From: Arthrobacter sp. Soil782
Lineage (GTDB): Bacteria > Actinomycetota > Actinomycetes > Actinomycetales > Micrococcaceae
Reading direction: 5' to 3'
Assembly: GCF_001428435.1 (NCBI RefSeq)
Contig: NZ_LMSO01000009.1
Location: forward strand, 67,237 to 131,236
DNA length: 64,000 nt
Shown here: one piece after another, positions 44,798 through 52,820 of the stretch
How positions within the stretch are numbered: position 1 is the first letter of the stretch
How the letters are laid out: every line of letters starts with the position of its first letter
Notes under the pieces: model-generated
The model's database searches: none
What the model saw: only the letters and a program-made list of their open reading frames with translations
Told to the model about the DNA's origin: nothing
Made by a program: the position numbers and the translations under genes

Positions 44798-45178
44798 GTG
44801 ACAGAGCCTGAGGACCGCCCGGCCCGGGTTCGGGTCACCGCGCCGCACTCCGCTGCCGGGCCCGCCGGAACCTATCCCGTCTCGCGGGAGATGGCTGAAC
44901 AGTCCGACGTCGGCGAGCTGTTTGTGCGTTCGCTCATCCGATCCCAGCTGCGCCTCGCCGTGGTGGTCGCCTCCGGTTTCCTCGTCATCCTCGTGGGCAT
45001 CCCCATCCTGTTCAGCATCTTCCCGGCCGTCACAACGTGGAGCGTCGCAACCATACCCGCCCCCTGGCTCCTGCTCGGCCTGGGCATCTACCCGCTCGTG
45101 ATTGGCTGCGCCGTCCTGTATGTGCGAAGCGCCGGGCGCATTGAGCAGCGCTTCCGGGACCTGGTGGACGACCAGTGA
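44798..45178 (+). CDS. Small two-helix membrane protein, symporter partner
   Basis: This 126-aa protein has a polar N-terminus (MTEPEDRPARVRVTAPHSA), two hydrophobic helices (about 52-74 and 86-110) and a charged end RSAGRIEQRFRDLVDDQ. It resembles DUF485-type partners in layout (small, two helices, RSQLRLAVVVAS), but I cannot confirm the family. GTG at 44798 lies 5 nt after the LytTR stop, and its stop overlaps the next GTG start (GTGA). It therefore belongs to a kinase-regulator-partner-symporter operon. Confidence 0.72.
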   Translation: MTEPEDRPARVRVTAPHSAAGPAGTYPVSREMAEQSDVGELFVRSLIRSQLRLAVVVASGFLVILVGIPILFSIFPAVTTWSVATIPAPWLLLGLGIYPLVIGCAVLYVRSAGRIEQRFRDLVDDQ

Positions 45179-46650
45179 CATTCCCTGAGCTGAACCCTGT
45201 GGTCGGTTACGTGTCACTGGTGATGGTCGCGGTCTCCACCGTCCTGATCGGCATCTATGGACTCCGGATCTCCCGGACCACCGGTGACTTCTACGTGGCC
45301 TCGCGCACGGTCCGGCCCTGGTGGAATGCCTCGGCGATCGGGGGCGAATACCTCTCAGCAGCCAGCTTCCTCGGCGTGGCCGGCCTGATCCTGCTCTCCG
45401 GTGTGGATGCGCTGTGGTTCCCCATCGGTTACACGGCCGGTTACCTCATGCTCCTGCTGTTCGTGGCCGCTCCCCTGCGGCGCTCCGGCGCCTACACCAT
45501 TCCTGATTTCGCTGAAGCCCGCCTCGAGTCCCGCAATGTCCGCCGGATCACCAGCCTCCTCGTCATCGCCGTCGGCTGGCTCTACATCGTGCCGCAGCTG
45601 CACGGCGCCGCCCTTACCGTGCGGATCACCACCGGGCTGCCGTCGTGGGTAGGTTCCGTCGCCGTCGTCGTGGTTGTCTGCCTCAGCGTCATTACCGGCG
45701 GCATGCGGTCCATCACCTTCGTCCAGGCCTTCCAGTACTGGCTGAAGCTGACTGCGCTGGCCGTCCCCATTGTCTTCATCCTGGTTCAGCTGACCGGCAC
45801 CGGTGAATCGATCACGAACGACGGCGCGGTCTTCGCACCGGAACTCAACACCACCGCCGATGCCACCCTGTACCAGAACATCTCGCTGGTCATCGCCCTG
45901 CTCTTCGGTACCCTGGGACTGCCCCACGTGCTGGTGCGTTTCTATACGAACCCGGACGGCGCTTCCGCCCGCCGGACAACTCTGCTGGTGCTGGGGCTGC
46001 TCTCCATGTTCTACCTCTTCCCGACGCTGTATGGACTGCTGGGACGGATCCACACTCCGGATCTGGCGGTCCGCGGCGCGGCCGATGCCACCGTGCTGCT
46101 GCTCCCGAGCCGCATTTTCGACGGCGTTGGCGGAGACATCCTGTCGGCATTCGTCACGGCCGGTGCATTCGCCGCATTCCTCTCGACCACCAGCGGTCTT
46201 GTGGTCTCGCTGGCCGGCGTGGTGAGTCAGGACTTCTTCCGTGCCAGCGTTTCCGGGTTCCGATGGGCGGCGATTGTCTCGGCGCTCATACCCCTGGGGT
46301 TTGCCCTGCTGACGGACACCCTTGCCCTGGCCGGCAGCGTGAGCATGGTTTTTGCCTTCACTGCCTCCACGATCTGCCCGCTGCTGGTGCTCGGCATCTG
46401 GTGGCGGGGGCTCACGGACGCGGGAGCCATCGCGGGCATGGTTTCCGGGGCGGTTCTGTGCGGCGGATCGATCCTCATAGCTGCGGGACTGGGCATGGAT
46501 CAGGCCCCGCAGTGGCTCCAGCTGCCCGCGCTCTGGACGGTCCCTGCCGCGTTTGCGGTCACCATCACGGTGTCGCGGCTGACCGCGAACCGCCGACCGA
46601 TGAACACATCACGGGTGCTTGCGCGGCTGCATACGCCTGACGCTGTGTGA
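45175..46650 (+). CDS. Second SSS-family cation/solute symporter
   Basis: This 491-aa sodium:solute symporter has RTVRPWWNASAIGGEYLSAASFLGVAGLI near residue 40 and LPHVLVRFYTNPDGASARRTTLL, the same features as the ActP group. It is a paralogue of the product at 40563-42182, although shorter. GTG at 45175 overlaps the preceding gene by 4 nt. The substrate is likely acetate or another short carboxylate. The operon is probably under control of the LytS/LytTR pair. Confidence 0.88.
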   Translation: MTFPELNPVVGYVSLVMVAVSTVLIGIYGLRISRTTGDFYVASRTVRPWWNASAIGGEYLSAASFLGVAGLILLSGVDALWFPIGYTAGYLMLLLFVAAPLRRSGAYTIPDFAEARLESRNVRRITSLLVIAVGWLYIVPQLHGAALTVRITTGLPSWVGSVAVVVVVCLSVITGGMRSITFVQAFQYWLKLTALAVPIVFILVQLTGTGESITNDGAVFAPELNTTADATLYQNISLVIALLFGTLGLPHVLVRFYTNPDGASARRTTLLVLGLLSMFYLFPTLYGLLGRIHTPDLAVRGAADATVLLLPSRIFDGVGGDILSAFVTAGAFAAFLSTTSGLVVSLAGVVSQDFFRASVSGFRWAAIVSALIPLGFALLTDTLALAGSVSMVFAFTASTICPLLVLGIWWRGLTDAGAIAGMVSGAVLCGGSILIAAGLGMDQAPQWLQLPALWTVPAAFAVTITVSRLTANRRPMNTSRVLARLHTPDAV

Positions 46651-46672
46651 CGGTACTGGTACGTGCCCGGAG

Positions 46673-47266
46673 CTAGTCGATGGCCGCCATGAGTTCAACC
46701 ACGCGGTCTAGGAAAGCATCCACCTGGGTCTCCTCGTACCCGTCCTGGCCGATAGCTTCACGGAAAACTGCCCGGCGGACTACGTCGACGCTGAGCGGCA
46801 TGTCCCTCTCGAAGTACCCGAGCAGCTCGTTGCAGAGGGCATCTACGTCCTCGATGTCATAGCTGGTCGTGTTCTTCCGGGAGGGACGCCGGAACCGCTC
46901 CCCCGGCGGCCTGTGCAGCCTGTTCCTCAGGACGGCGGACGTGCGCCCGATCTGCATCAGCCACGCCTGTTCGCCGCTCGCCGCGATCAGGGTGTCCCGC
47001 TCCCGCTGGGCAAAGACGTCTTCCAGCCGGTCCAGTGCGGCATCGACCGCGCGTGGTTCATATCCGCCCCGGGCAGGATCAAAGGCGGTGGTGCGGACTT
47101 CGGCACTGGTCACAGGCTCACCGTCGGTGCCGTCCGAGTTGTAGAAGGTGCGTGCACGGGTCAGGAACCTGTCGACCTGCTTTGCCTTATAGCCGTATTC
47201 ACGGCGGCCGACACGGGCGAACGGCGAACTGCCGTTGCGTGCTCCATCCATAGTTGTGCGTTTCAC
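46673..47266 (-). CDS. DivIVA-domain-like protein with three repeats
   Basis: This 197-aa protein contains three copies of a DivIVA-like helical motif: GYKAKQVDRFLTRA (residues 25-38), GYEPRAVDAALDRLEDVF (middle), and GYEETQVDAFLDRVVELM (C-terminus). Each is of the G-Y-x(4)-V-D-x-x-L-D form. The motif binds curved membranes or oligomerises in DivIVA/Wag31. The role is unknown, possibly in cell division or growth. The start is GTG at 47266 or ATG at 47251. It converges on the SSS gene with 22 nt between stops. Confidence 0.72.
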   Translation of the reverse strand: MKRTTMDGARNGSSPFARVGRREYGYKAKQVDRFLTRARTFYNSDGTDGEPVTSAEVRTTAFDPARGGYEPRAVDAALDRLEDVFAQRERDTLIAASGEQAWLMQIGRTSAVLRNRLHRPPGERFRRPSRKNTTSYDIEDVDALCNELLGYFERDMPLSVDVVRRAVFREAIGQDGYEETQVDAFLDRVVELMAAID

Positions 47267-47322
47267 TTTCTTTGCAACGGCTTCGGTGCAACGGCGCAGT
47301 CACGACGCGCCGTCGTCAAGTT

Positions 47323-48333
47323 CTATAGGGTCCCGGGTACCAATGTAACGGACAGCAGGAACGCAACCGGCGAAGCAAAAACAATCGAGTCAAGCCGGTC
47401 CATCACGCCGCCGTGTCCAGGCAGGATGCTGCTCATGTCCTTGACTCCGAGTTCCCGCTTGATCATGGACTCGGCGAGGTCTCCGGCGGTAGCCGCGGCG
47501 ACTACGGCGACCGCCAGGCAGATACCGACCCACCAGGGCCTGTCCAACAGGAAAACCACTGCAAGTACGCCGACAACCATTGCTCCGCCGATCGACCCGC
47601 CAAAGCCTTCCCAGGACTTCTTCGGGCTGATCCGGGGTGCCATGGCGTGCTTGCCGAAGAATGCCCCCACCAGGTAGCCGAAGGTGTCATTGGCAACCAC
47701 GAGCAGCAGCAGGGTTGCCACCTTGATCGGTCCCGAAGGCTCCTGCAGCAGCAGCATTGCGAAACTCAGGAGGAACGGTACCCAGAGGAGGACGAAGGTT
47801 CCCGCCATGATGCTCCGCGCGGCGTCGGGCGCAGGGTCGAGGCTGCGCCACAGCGCGATCGCGGTCACGGACACCACTGTGGCGAATGCCAACGCCTCAG
47901 GGCCGCCAAGGTAGGCGGCGAAAGGCAGCGCCACGCCGGCAGCCAGCGCCGGAACGGTGGGAACCTTGATTTGGCGCACCTCAAGCGCCCTGCCGACTTC
48001 CCAGACGCCGACGACGCCGATCATCGTGGTCAGCGCCACGAACGCAAGGGGAAGGAACAGCATGCCGACCAGCAGCGAGACCAGCAGCGCAAGCCCGACC
48101 CCGATGGCCGCGGGAAGGTTCCGCCCTGCCCGTGAGGGCTCGCCGGACTTGGCACGCGGCGGACGGCGCTTGAACATGCTTTTGCTCTGGGGTGCCCCTT
48201 CGCGCAGTGCCCGCCTGCCGGACAGCGCACCGGAAGCCGGCGGACCGGCCGGCGCCTGGTGCGCGGCATCAGCGTTTGCAGCATCAGCGGCAGGCGTGCG
48301 GCCAGCCTCTGGAGAAGGCTGGGAGTCGCTCAT
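47323..48333 (-). CDS. cdsA: Phosphatidate cytidylyltransferase
   Basis: CdsA makes CDP-diacylglycerol, the precursor of all phospholipids here. The 336-aa membrane protein has a polar N-terminus (about 85 residues, with many Ala, Pro and Arg), about eight helices, and the signature ISPKKSWEGFGGS followed by GDLAESMIKRELGVKDMSSILPGHGGVMDRLDS. Its ATG shares one base with the frr stop (TGATG). It belongs to the conserved tsf-pyrH-frr-cdsA series. Confidence 0.94.
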   Translation of the reverse strand: MSDSQPSPEAGRTPAADAANADAAHQAPAGPPASGALSGRRALREGAPQSKSMFKRRPPRAKSGEPSRAGRNLPAAIGVGLALLVSLLVGMLFLPLAFVALTTMIGVVGVWEVGRALEVRQIKVPTVPALAAGVALPFAAYLGGPEALAFATVVSVTAIALWRSLDPAPDAARSIMAGTFVLLWVPFLLSFAMLLLQEPSGPIKVATLLLLVVANDTFGYLVGAFFGKHAMAPRISPKKSWEGFGGSIGGAMVVGVLAVVFLLDRPWWVGICLAVAVVAAATAGDLAESMIKRELGVKDMSSILPGHGGVMDRLDSIVFASPVAFLLSVTLVPGTL

Positions 48334-48890
48334 CAGACTTCGAGCAGCTCGGTTTCCTTGCGCTTGAGCATGTCGTCGATGGTGTCAGTGTGGGACTTCG
48401 TCCGTGCGTCGAGATCTTTCTCGGCGCGGGCGCCGTCGTCCTCGCCGGCGTCACCGTCCTTGACCGCCTTGTCAATGCCGTCCTTGGCCTTGCGGCGGAT
48501 GTTCCGGATCTGGATCTTGGCGTCTTCAGCCTTGCCGCGCACTACCTTGACGTATTCCTTGCGCCGCTCCTCGGTCAGTTCGGGAAGAACCACACGAATG
48601 ACGTTGCCGTCGTTGGACGGGTTAGCGCCAAGATCTGAGTCACGGAGGGCCTTCTCGATCTCAGAGAGTGCGGAGCGGTCGAACGGCGTGATGAGCAGCG
48701 TGCGTGCTTCCGGGTTCTGGAAGGATGCCAGCTGCTGCAGCGGCGTCGGCGAGCCGTAGTAGTTCACGACGACCTTCGAAAACAGGGACGGGTTGGCACG
48801 GCCAGTGCGTATGGTCGCGAAATCTTCCTTCGCCGCCTCGACTGCCTTGTCCATGCGCGCGGTTGCCTCTGACATGGTCTCTTCGATCAC
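48333..48890 (-). CDS. frr: Ribosome recycling factor
   Basis: RRF splits the post-termination ribosome with EF-G. The 185-aa product has the normal length and the family motifs [58 protein letters not shown] and [29 protein letters not shown]. It overlaps cdsA by one base. It follows pyrH by 108 nt. Confidence 0.97.
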   Translation of the reverse strand: MIEETMSEATARMDKAVEAAKEDFATIRTGRANPSLFSKVVVNYYGSPTPLQQLASFQNPEARTLLITPFDRSALSEIEKALRDSDLGANPSNDGNVIRVVLPELTEERRKEYVKVVRGKAEDAKIQIRNIRRKAKDGIDKAVKDGDAGEDDGARAEKDLDARTKSHTDTIDDMLKRKETELLEV

Positions 48891-48998
48891 GATTGCTCCT
48901 TTGGTTCGAAATCCGCTGCTTCTGAGCGTCCGATTCAGTTGATAATCCTAGTTCACAGCCGGGCTCCTGCCGGGACTTCACCGACCGCTGCGCGGCGC

Positions 48999-49736
48999 TC
49001 AGGCCGTGACGACCGTGCCTATCCGTTCACCCATGATCGCGCTGGTGACGTTGCCCTCGCCCTCCATGCCGAAGACCACCATGGAAAGATTGTTGTCCTT
49101 GCACATGGTCATGGCCGTCTGGTCCATGACCCGGATGTCCTGGCGCAGCGCGTCGTCATAGGACAGCGAATCGAGTTTCTGCGCGCTCGGGTCCTTGCGG
49201 GGGTCCGCGGTGTAGACGCCGTCCACACCGCTCTTGGCCATCAGAACGACGTCGGCACGGACTTCCAGCGCCCGCTGGGCCGCGACTGTGTCGGTGGAGA
49301 AGTAGGGCAGGCCTGCACCTGCACCGAAGATGACGACCCTGCTCTTTTCCAGGTGGCGGATTGCCCGGCGGGGGATGTAAGCCTCAGCGACCTGACCCAT
49401 GGTGATTGCGCTCTGCACACGGGTTTCAACGCCGGCCTGCTCCAGAAAATCCTGCAGCGCCAGGCAGTTCATGACCGTGCCGAGCATGCCCATGTAATCC
49501 GCACGCGAGCGGTCCATCCCGCTCTGTGAGAGCTCGGCACCGCGGAAGAAGTTGCCTCCGCCCACCACGATGGCAACCTCCACTTCGCCGATCGTCGCGG
49601 CAATCTGCTTGGCTATGCCGCGCACCATGTCAGGATCGACACCGAGCTTGCCGCCGCCGAAGACCTCTCCCGAGAGCTTCAACAGCACGCGCCGCCTCGG
49701 GGATTCGCTGTGGCCGGCCTTTTCGTATGTGTCCAT
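48999..49736 (-). CDS. pyrH: UMP kinase
   Basis: UMP kinase phosphorylates UMP to UDP. The 245-aa hexameric enzyme of the amino-acid-kinase fold begins [20 protein letters not shown] and has [77 protein letters not shown] and a C-terminal [11 protein letters not shown]. The length is standard. It lies 207 nt after tsf, with a hairpin (49870-49901) between. Confidence 0.97.
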   Translation of the reverse strand: MDTYEKAGHSESPRRRVLLKLSGEVFGGGKLGVDPDMVRGIAKQIAATIGEVEVAIVVGGGNFFRGAELSQSGMDRSRADYMGMLGTVMNCLALQDFLEQAGVETRVQSAITMGQVAEAYIPRRAIRHLEKSRVVIFGAGAGLPYFSTDTVAAQRALEVRADVVLMAKSGVDGVYTADPRKDPSAQKLDSLSYDDALRQDIRVMDQTAMTMCKDNNLSMVVFGMEGEGNVTSAIMGERIGTVVTA

Positions 49737-49869
49737 GATGCCTCCCGGGCAGTCGTACGTGCGTGTCAGGATCTGAGTTCCGTGTGGGTGTCAGCGCGTC
49801 AGCAGTGGAACTGATGTCCGGCTTGGTTAGTCTTACAGGTTTCCGGCAGGTCCACTCGCCGGACATGAC

Positions 49870-49901
49870 GGAGGGGCGGCCACCGTGGCGACCGCCCCTC
49901 C
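49870..49901. terminator. Hairpin downstream of tsf
   Basis: GGAGGGGCGG and CCGCCCCTCC form a perfect 10-bp stem around a 12-nt loop, 43 nt past the tsf stop. It lacks a U tract, as is common in actinobacteria, and may terminate or attenuate before pyrH. Confidence 0.65.
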
Positions 49902-49943
49902 ATCATCTCAAACAAAAACCGGCCCGGAAGGGTCAGTACCTGA

Positions 49944-50780
49944 TCAGGCACCCACCCGGAAGCGAGCAAATTCCTTGGGCTCGACCGAAGCTTCCTTCAG
50001 TACCTGGGCAACCGACTTTTTGGCGTCCTTGGCGAACGCCTGGTCAACCAGCACGCCCTCCTTGAAGAACCCGGTCAGGCGGCCTTCGACGATCTTGGTG
50101 AGGGCGGCCTCGGGCTTGCCTTCGGCGCGTGCGGTCTCATCCGCAATACGGCGCTCGGTCTCGACCAGCTCTGCCGGTACGTCCTCACGGGTGAGGTACG
50201 TGGGCGAGTAGGCGGCAATGTGAACTGCCACATCATGGGCAGCCTCAGCCGCGGCTTCTCCGCTGCCCTCAACGGCGAACAGCACGCCCACCTGTGCGGG
50301 GAGGTCCTTTGACGTCTTGTGCAGGTAGGCATCGACAATGGCGCCCTCGACGCGTGCCACGCGACGGATGTCGACCTTCTCGCCGAGCAGCGCACCGGCC
50401 TCGATGACATGTTCGGAAACCGGCTTGCCGTCAAGGGTGTAAGCGAGCAGCGACTCAACGTCAGAGGCGCCGGACTCGATGGTCGCAGCGAGCACCTTGT
50501 TGGCGAACTCGATGAACGGCCCGGCCTTGGCCACGAAGTCGGTTTCGCAGTTGACCTCGACCATGACACCGACGTTACCGTCAACCTTGGCGGCCACGAG
50601 ACCTTCAGCGGTTGAGCGGCCTTCGCGCTTGGTGGCGCCCTTCAGGCCCTTGATGCGGATGAGCTCCATGGCCTTCTCGGCATCGCCGTTGGCCTCGTCG
50701 AGCGCCTTCTTCACGTCCATCATTCCGGCGCCGGTCCGCTCGCGGAGAGCCTTGATGTCAGCGGCAGTGTAGTTTGCCAT
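49944..50780 (-). CDS. tsf: Elongation factor Ts
   Basis: EF-Ts exchanges GDP for GTP on EF-Tu. The 278-aa protein has the UBA-like N-terminus DIKALRERTGAGMMDVKKALDEANGD and the core CETDFVAK, then KLTGFFKEGVLVDQAFAKD-like GFFKEGVLVDQAFAKDAKKSVAQVL. The ATG at 50780 has AGGAGT upstream. It follows rpsB after 114 nt containing a strong hairpin (50852-50888). Confidence 0.97.
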   Translation of the reverse strand: MANYTAADIKALRERTGAGMMDVKKALDEANGDAEKAMELIRIKGLKGATKREGRSTAEGLVAAKVDGNVGVMVEVNCETDFVAKAGPFIEFANKVLAATIESGASDVESLLAYTLDGKPVSEHVIEAGALLGEKVDIRRVARVEGAIVDAYLHKTSKDLPAQVGVLFAVEGSGEAAAEAAHDVAVHIAAYSPTYLTREDVPAELVETERRIADETARAEGKPEAALTKIVEGRLTGFFKEGVLVDQAFAKDAKKSVAQVLKEASVEPKEFARFRVGA

Positions 50781-50851
50781 TTGAACTCCTCAGATGTGGG
50801 TTTCTCGTCAAGTATTGAGTAAAAGTTCTCCGGATCTTTCTCCGGCACAAG

Positions 50852-50888
50852 CGAAAGGGTGCGGGCTTTGACGTCCCGCACCCTTTCG
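50852..50888. terminator. 14-bp perfect hairpin between rpsB and tsf
   Basis: CGAAAGGGTGCGGG (50852-50865) pairs perfectly with CCCGCACCCTTTCG (50875-50888) around a 9-nt loop, 6 nt past the rpsB stop. It should terminate or attenuate the rpsB transcript and stabilise its 3' end, or reduce tsf relative to rpsB. Confidence 0.75.
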
Positions 50889-50894
50889 ATGAAA

Positions 50895-51854
50895 CTACTT
50901 GCTCTCGCTGTTTGCAGCTTCCTCAGCAGGAGCGTCAGTTGCGGGGGCTTCTTCAGCAGCGGCAGCCGGTGCTTCTTCAGCGGCGGGAGCTTCTTCAGCG
51001 GCGGGAGCATCAGTTGCCGGAGCTTCCTCAGCAGGCGCGTCCGCAGCGGGAGCATCAGCAGCGGGTGCACTCTCGGCAGGTGCGGCGCTACCCTCGAGCA
51101 GCTCACGCTCCCACTCGGCGAGCGGCTCTTCTGCTGCGGCAGCGTCATTGCCTGAGGACCGGTTATTGCGGGCGATGAGACCCTCAGCAACGGCGTCAGC
51201 GACAACGCGGGTCAACAGGTTGACTGCGCGGATGGCGTCATCATTACCCGGAATCGGGAAATCAACTTCGTCAGGATCACAGTTGGTGTCGAGGATGGCG
51301 ACAACCGGGATATTGAGTTTCTTCGCCTCGTCGATTGCGAGGTGTTCCTTCTTCGTGTCGACAACCCAGACGATGGACGGAGCCTTCGTGAGGTTGCGGA
51401 TGCCACCCAGGTTGGTCTCGAGCTTGGTCAGCTCGCGCTGCAGCAGCAGCAGTTCCTTCTTGGTATGCCCGGAACCGGCGACATCCTCGAAGTTGATCTC
51501 CTCAAGTTCCTTCATGCGCTGGATGCGCTTGGAAACCGTCTGGAAGTTGGTGAGCATGCCTCCCAGCCAACGCTGGTTGACGTACGGCTGGCCAACACGG
51601 GTTGCCTGCTCGGCAATTGCTTCCTGTGCCTGCTTCTTGGTGCCGACGAACAGAACGGTGCCGCCGTGCGCAACAGTGGCCTTGATGAACTCGTAGGCGC
51701 GGTCGATGTAGGACAGCGACTGCTGGAGGTCAATGATGTAGATTCCGTTGCGCTCCGTGAAAATGAAGCGCTTCATCTTCGGGTTCCAGCGACGGGTCTG
51801 GTGGCCGAAGTGGACGCCGCTGTCAAGCAGCTGGCGCATGGTAACGACTGGCAT
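50895..51854 (-). CDS. rpsB: 30S ribosomal protein S2 with long Ala/Pro/Glu C-terminal tail
   Basis: S2 binds the small-subunit head and helps mRNA and initiation factor contacts. The conserved part (residues 1-250) has [57 protein letters not shown], and [33 protein letters not shown] tail of about 70 residues follows, made of repeated A-A-D-A-P and E-E-A-P units, strongly acidic and disordered. Typical S2 ends near 250. ATG at 51854 follows AAAGGAA. Confidence 0.96.
   Translation of the reverse strand: MPVVTMRQLLDSGVHFGHQTRRWNPKMKRFIFTERNGIYIIDLQQSLSYIDRAYEFIKATVAHGGTVLFVGTKKQAQEAIAEQATRVGQPYVNQRWLGGMLTNFQTVSKRIQRMKELEEINFEDVAGSGHTKKELLLLQRELTKLETNLGGIRNLTKAPSIVWVVDTKKEHLAIDEAKKLNIPVVAILDTNCDPDEVDFPIPGNDDAIRAVNLLTRVVADAVAEGLIARNNRSSGNDAAAAEEPLAEWERELLEGSAAPAESAPAADAPAADAPAEEAPATDAPAAEEAPAAEEAPAAAAEEAPATDAPAEEAANSESK
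50930..51080. repeat. Degenerate repeats encoding the S2 tail
   Basis: The 3' end of rpsB consists of recurring 12-21 nt units of the type GGAGCTTCTTCAGCGGC on the plus strand. They code for alternating APAEEAP and ADAPAAD segments. The run is about 150 nt long and prone to length change by slippage. Confidence 0.75.
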
Positions 51855-52293
51855 GCCGTTCCTTTCGTTGGGCAGCACAGGCACCGCTGTGTTCTGCCGG
51901 TTGACGGTTGATGTCCCGCGGGTGAACGCGGGGGTCCTGGTGCCCGTCAGCTGTGCGCTCACTCCTCCAACCGGATTTCTCCGGACCGCTGGAGCAGTGT
52001 TCCCAGGCGTAATCTCACACATGAAAATCGATGGCGAGATGCCTGCGAATCGGGGACACGCGTAGTCAGTTCCCGACACCCAACGGACCGAAAGAGCCCT
52101 TTATGGCACGACAGGATACGGAGAACTGCTTCGTCAAGTGTACTACAGCCGCCACGTCCCCCGGACTGGCAAAGGCAGGCGTCACTCCACCTCCACAACA
52201 CTCGACCTGCACAGCGCGCCGCTTCCGCTGAAGCTGTCCACATAGAGCGCACGACGCCGATCCCGCGCAGCCAGGCTCGTTCACAGTGGGTGG
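51855..52293. other. Long divergent intergenic region, rpsB leader and peptidase promoter
   Basis: These 439 nt contain no convincing gene. They must hold the promoter and leader of rpsB (minus) and the promoter of the M23 peptidase gene (plus). A perfect short dyad CCCGCG-N6-CGCGGG lies at 51915-51932 in the rpsB leader. A 66-codon plus-strand open frame at 52031-52231 looks spurious. Confidence 0.6.
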
Positions 52294-52806
52294 GTGGCTA
52301 CTTTCGCGAATATATTCCGCTTCCTGGCGGGCGCCGCCGTCTGCATCGGACTGCTGCTCTCCCCCGGGCCGTCGCCTGCTTCCTCGAACCCGGAAGCTCC
52401 CTGGAGTTGGCCGCTCGACGGAACCCCGCCCGTACTGCGGCACTTTGACCGGCCGCCGGAACCCTGGATGGCTGGGCACCGCGGTGTTGACCTCGGCGCG
52501 TCGGACGGCGCAGTCCTCAGCCCGGCTGACGGCGTGGTGGTGTTCGTCGGCACGGTGGTGGACCGGCCGGTGCTGACTCTCGACCATGGCGGCGGACTGT
52601 TATCCAGCTTCGAACCTGTGACAGCCTCGGTAGCGGAAGGAGATACGGTCGCCGCAGGGCAGGAGGTGGGGCGTATCAGCACGGAACCCCACTGCCCATC
52701 CCTGTGCGTGCACTGGGGCGTGCGGGAACACGGGGAATACGTCAACCCACTTCCCTTCGTCTCGGACCGGCGGCCGTCAGTCCTGCTGCCGCTGGCCGAT
52801 CCCTGA
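52294..52806 (+). CDS. M23 family (LytM-type) peptidase, exported
   Basis: The 170-aa protein has an N-terminal hydrophobic signal (residues 8-24, Ala/Leu/Ile-rich, cleavage near SPAS) and a single peptidase domain: HRGVDLGASDGAVLSPADGVVVFVG with zinc ligands His62 and Asp66, the Gly-rich LDHGGGLLSSFEPV, and the third ligand His140 in CVHWGVR. It should cut peptidoglycan peptides in the wall or activate amidases. Two cysteines (PHCPSLC) may form a disulfide. GTG at 52294 is used. It diverges from rpsB, a position where this gene is common in Micrococcaceae. Confidence 0.88.
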   Translation: MATFANIFRFLAGAAVCIGLLLSPGPSPASSNPEAPWSWPLDGTPPVLRHFDRPPEPWMAGHRGVDLGASDGAVLSPADGVVVFVGTVVDRPVLTLDHGGGLLSSFEPVTASVAEGDTVAAGQEVGRISTEPHCPSLCVHWGVREHGEYVNPLPFVSDRRPSVLLPLADP

Positions 52807-52820
52807 GCCGGTGCAGCGGC

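Noticed and set aside
50930-51080. CRISPR-like repeat array
   Set aside because: The repeats are short, degenerate and in frame with the S2 tail; there are no unique spacers and no cas genes.
52031-52231. 66-codon open frame in the rpsB gap
   Set aside because: It has no ribosome binding site, no domain and no hydrophobic pattern; the composition looks random for this GC content.
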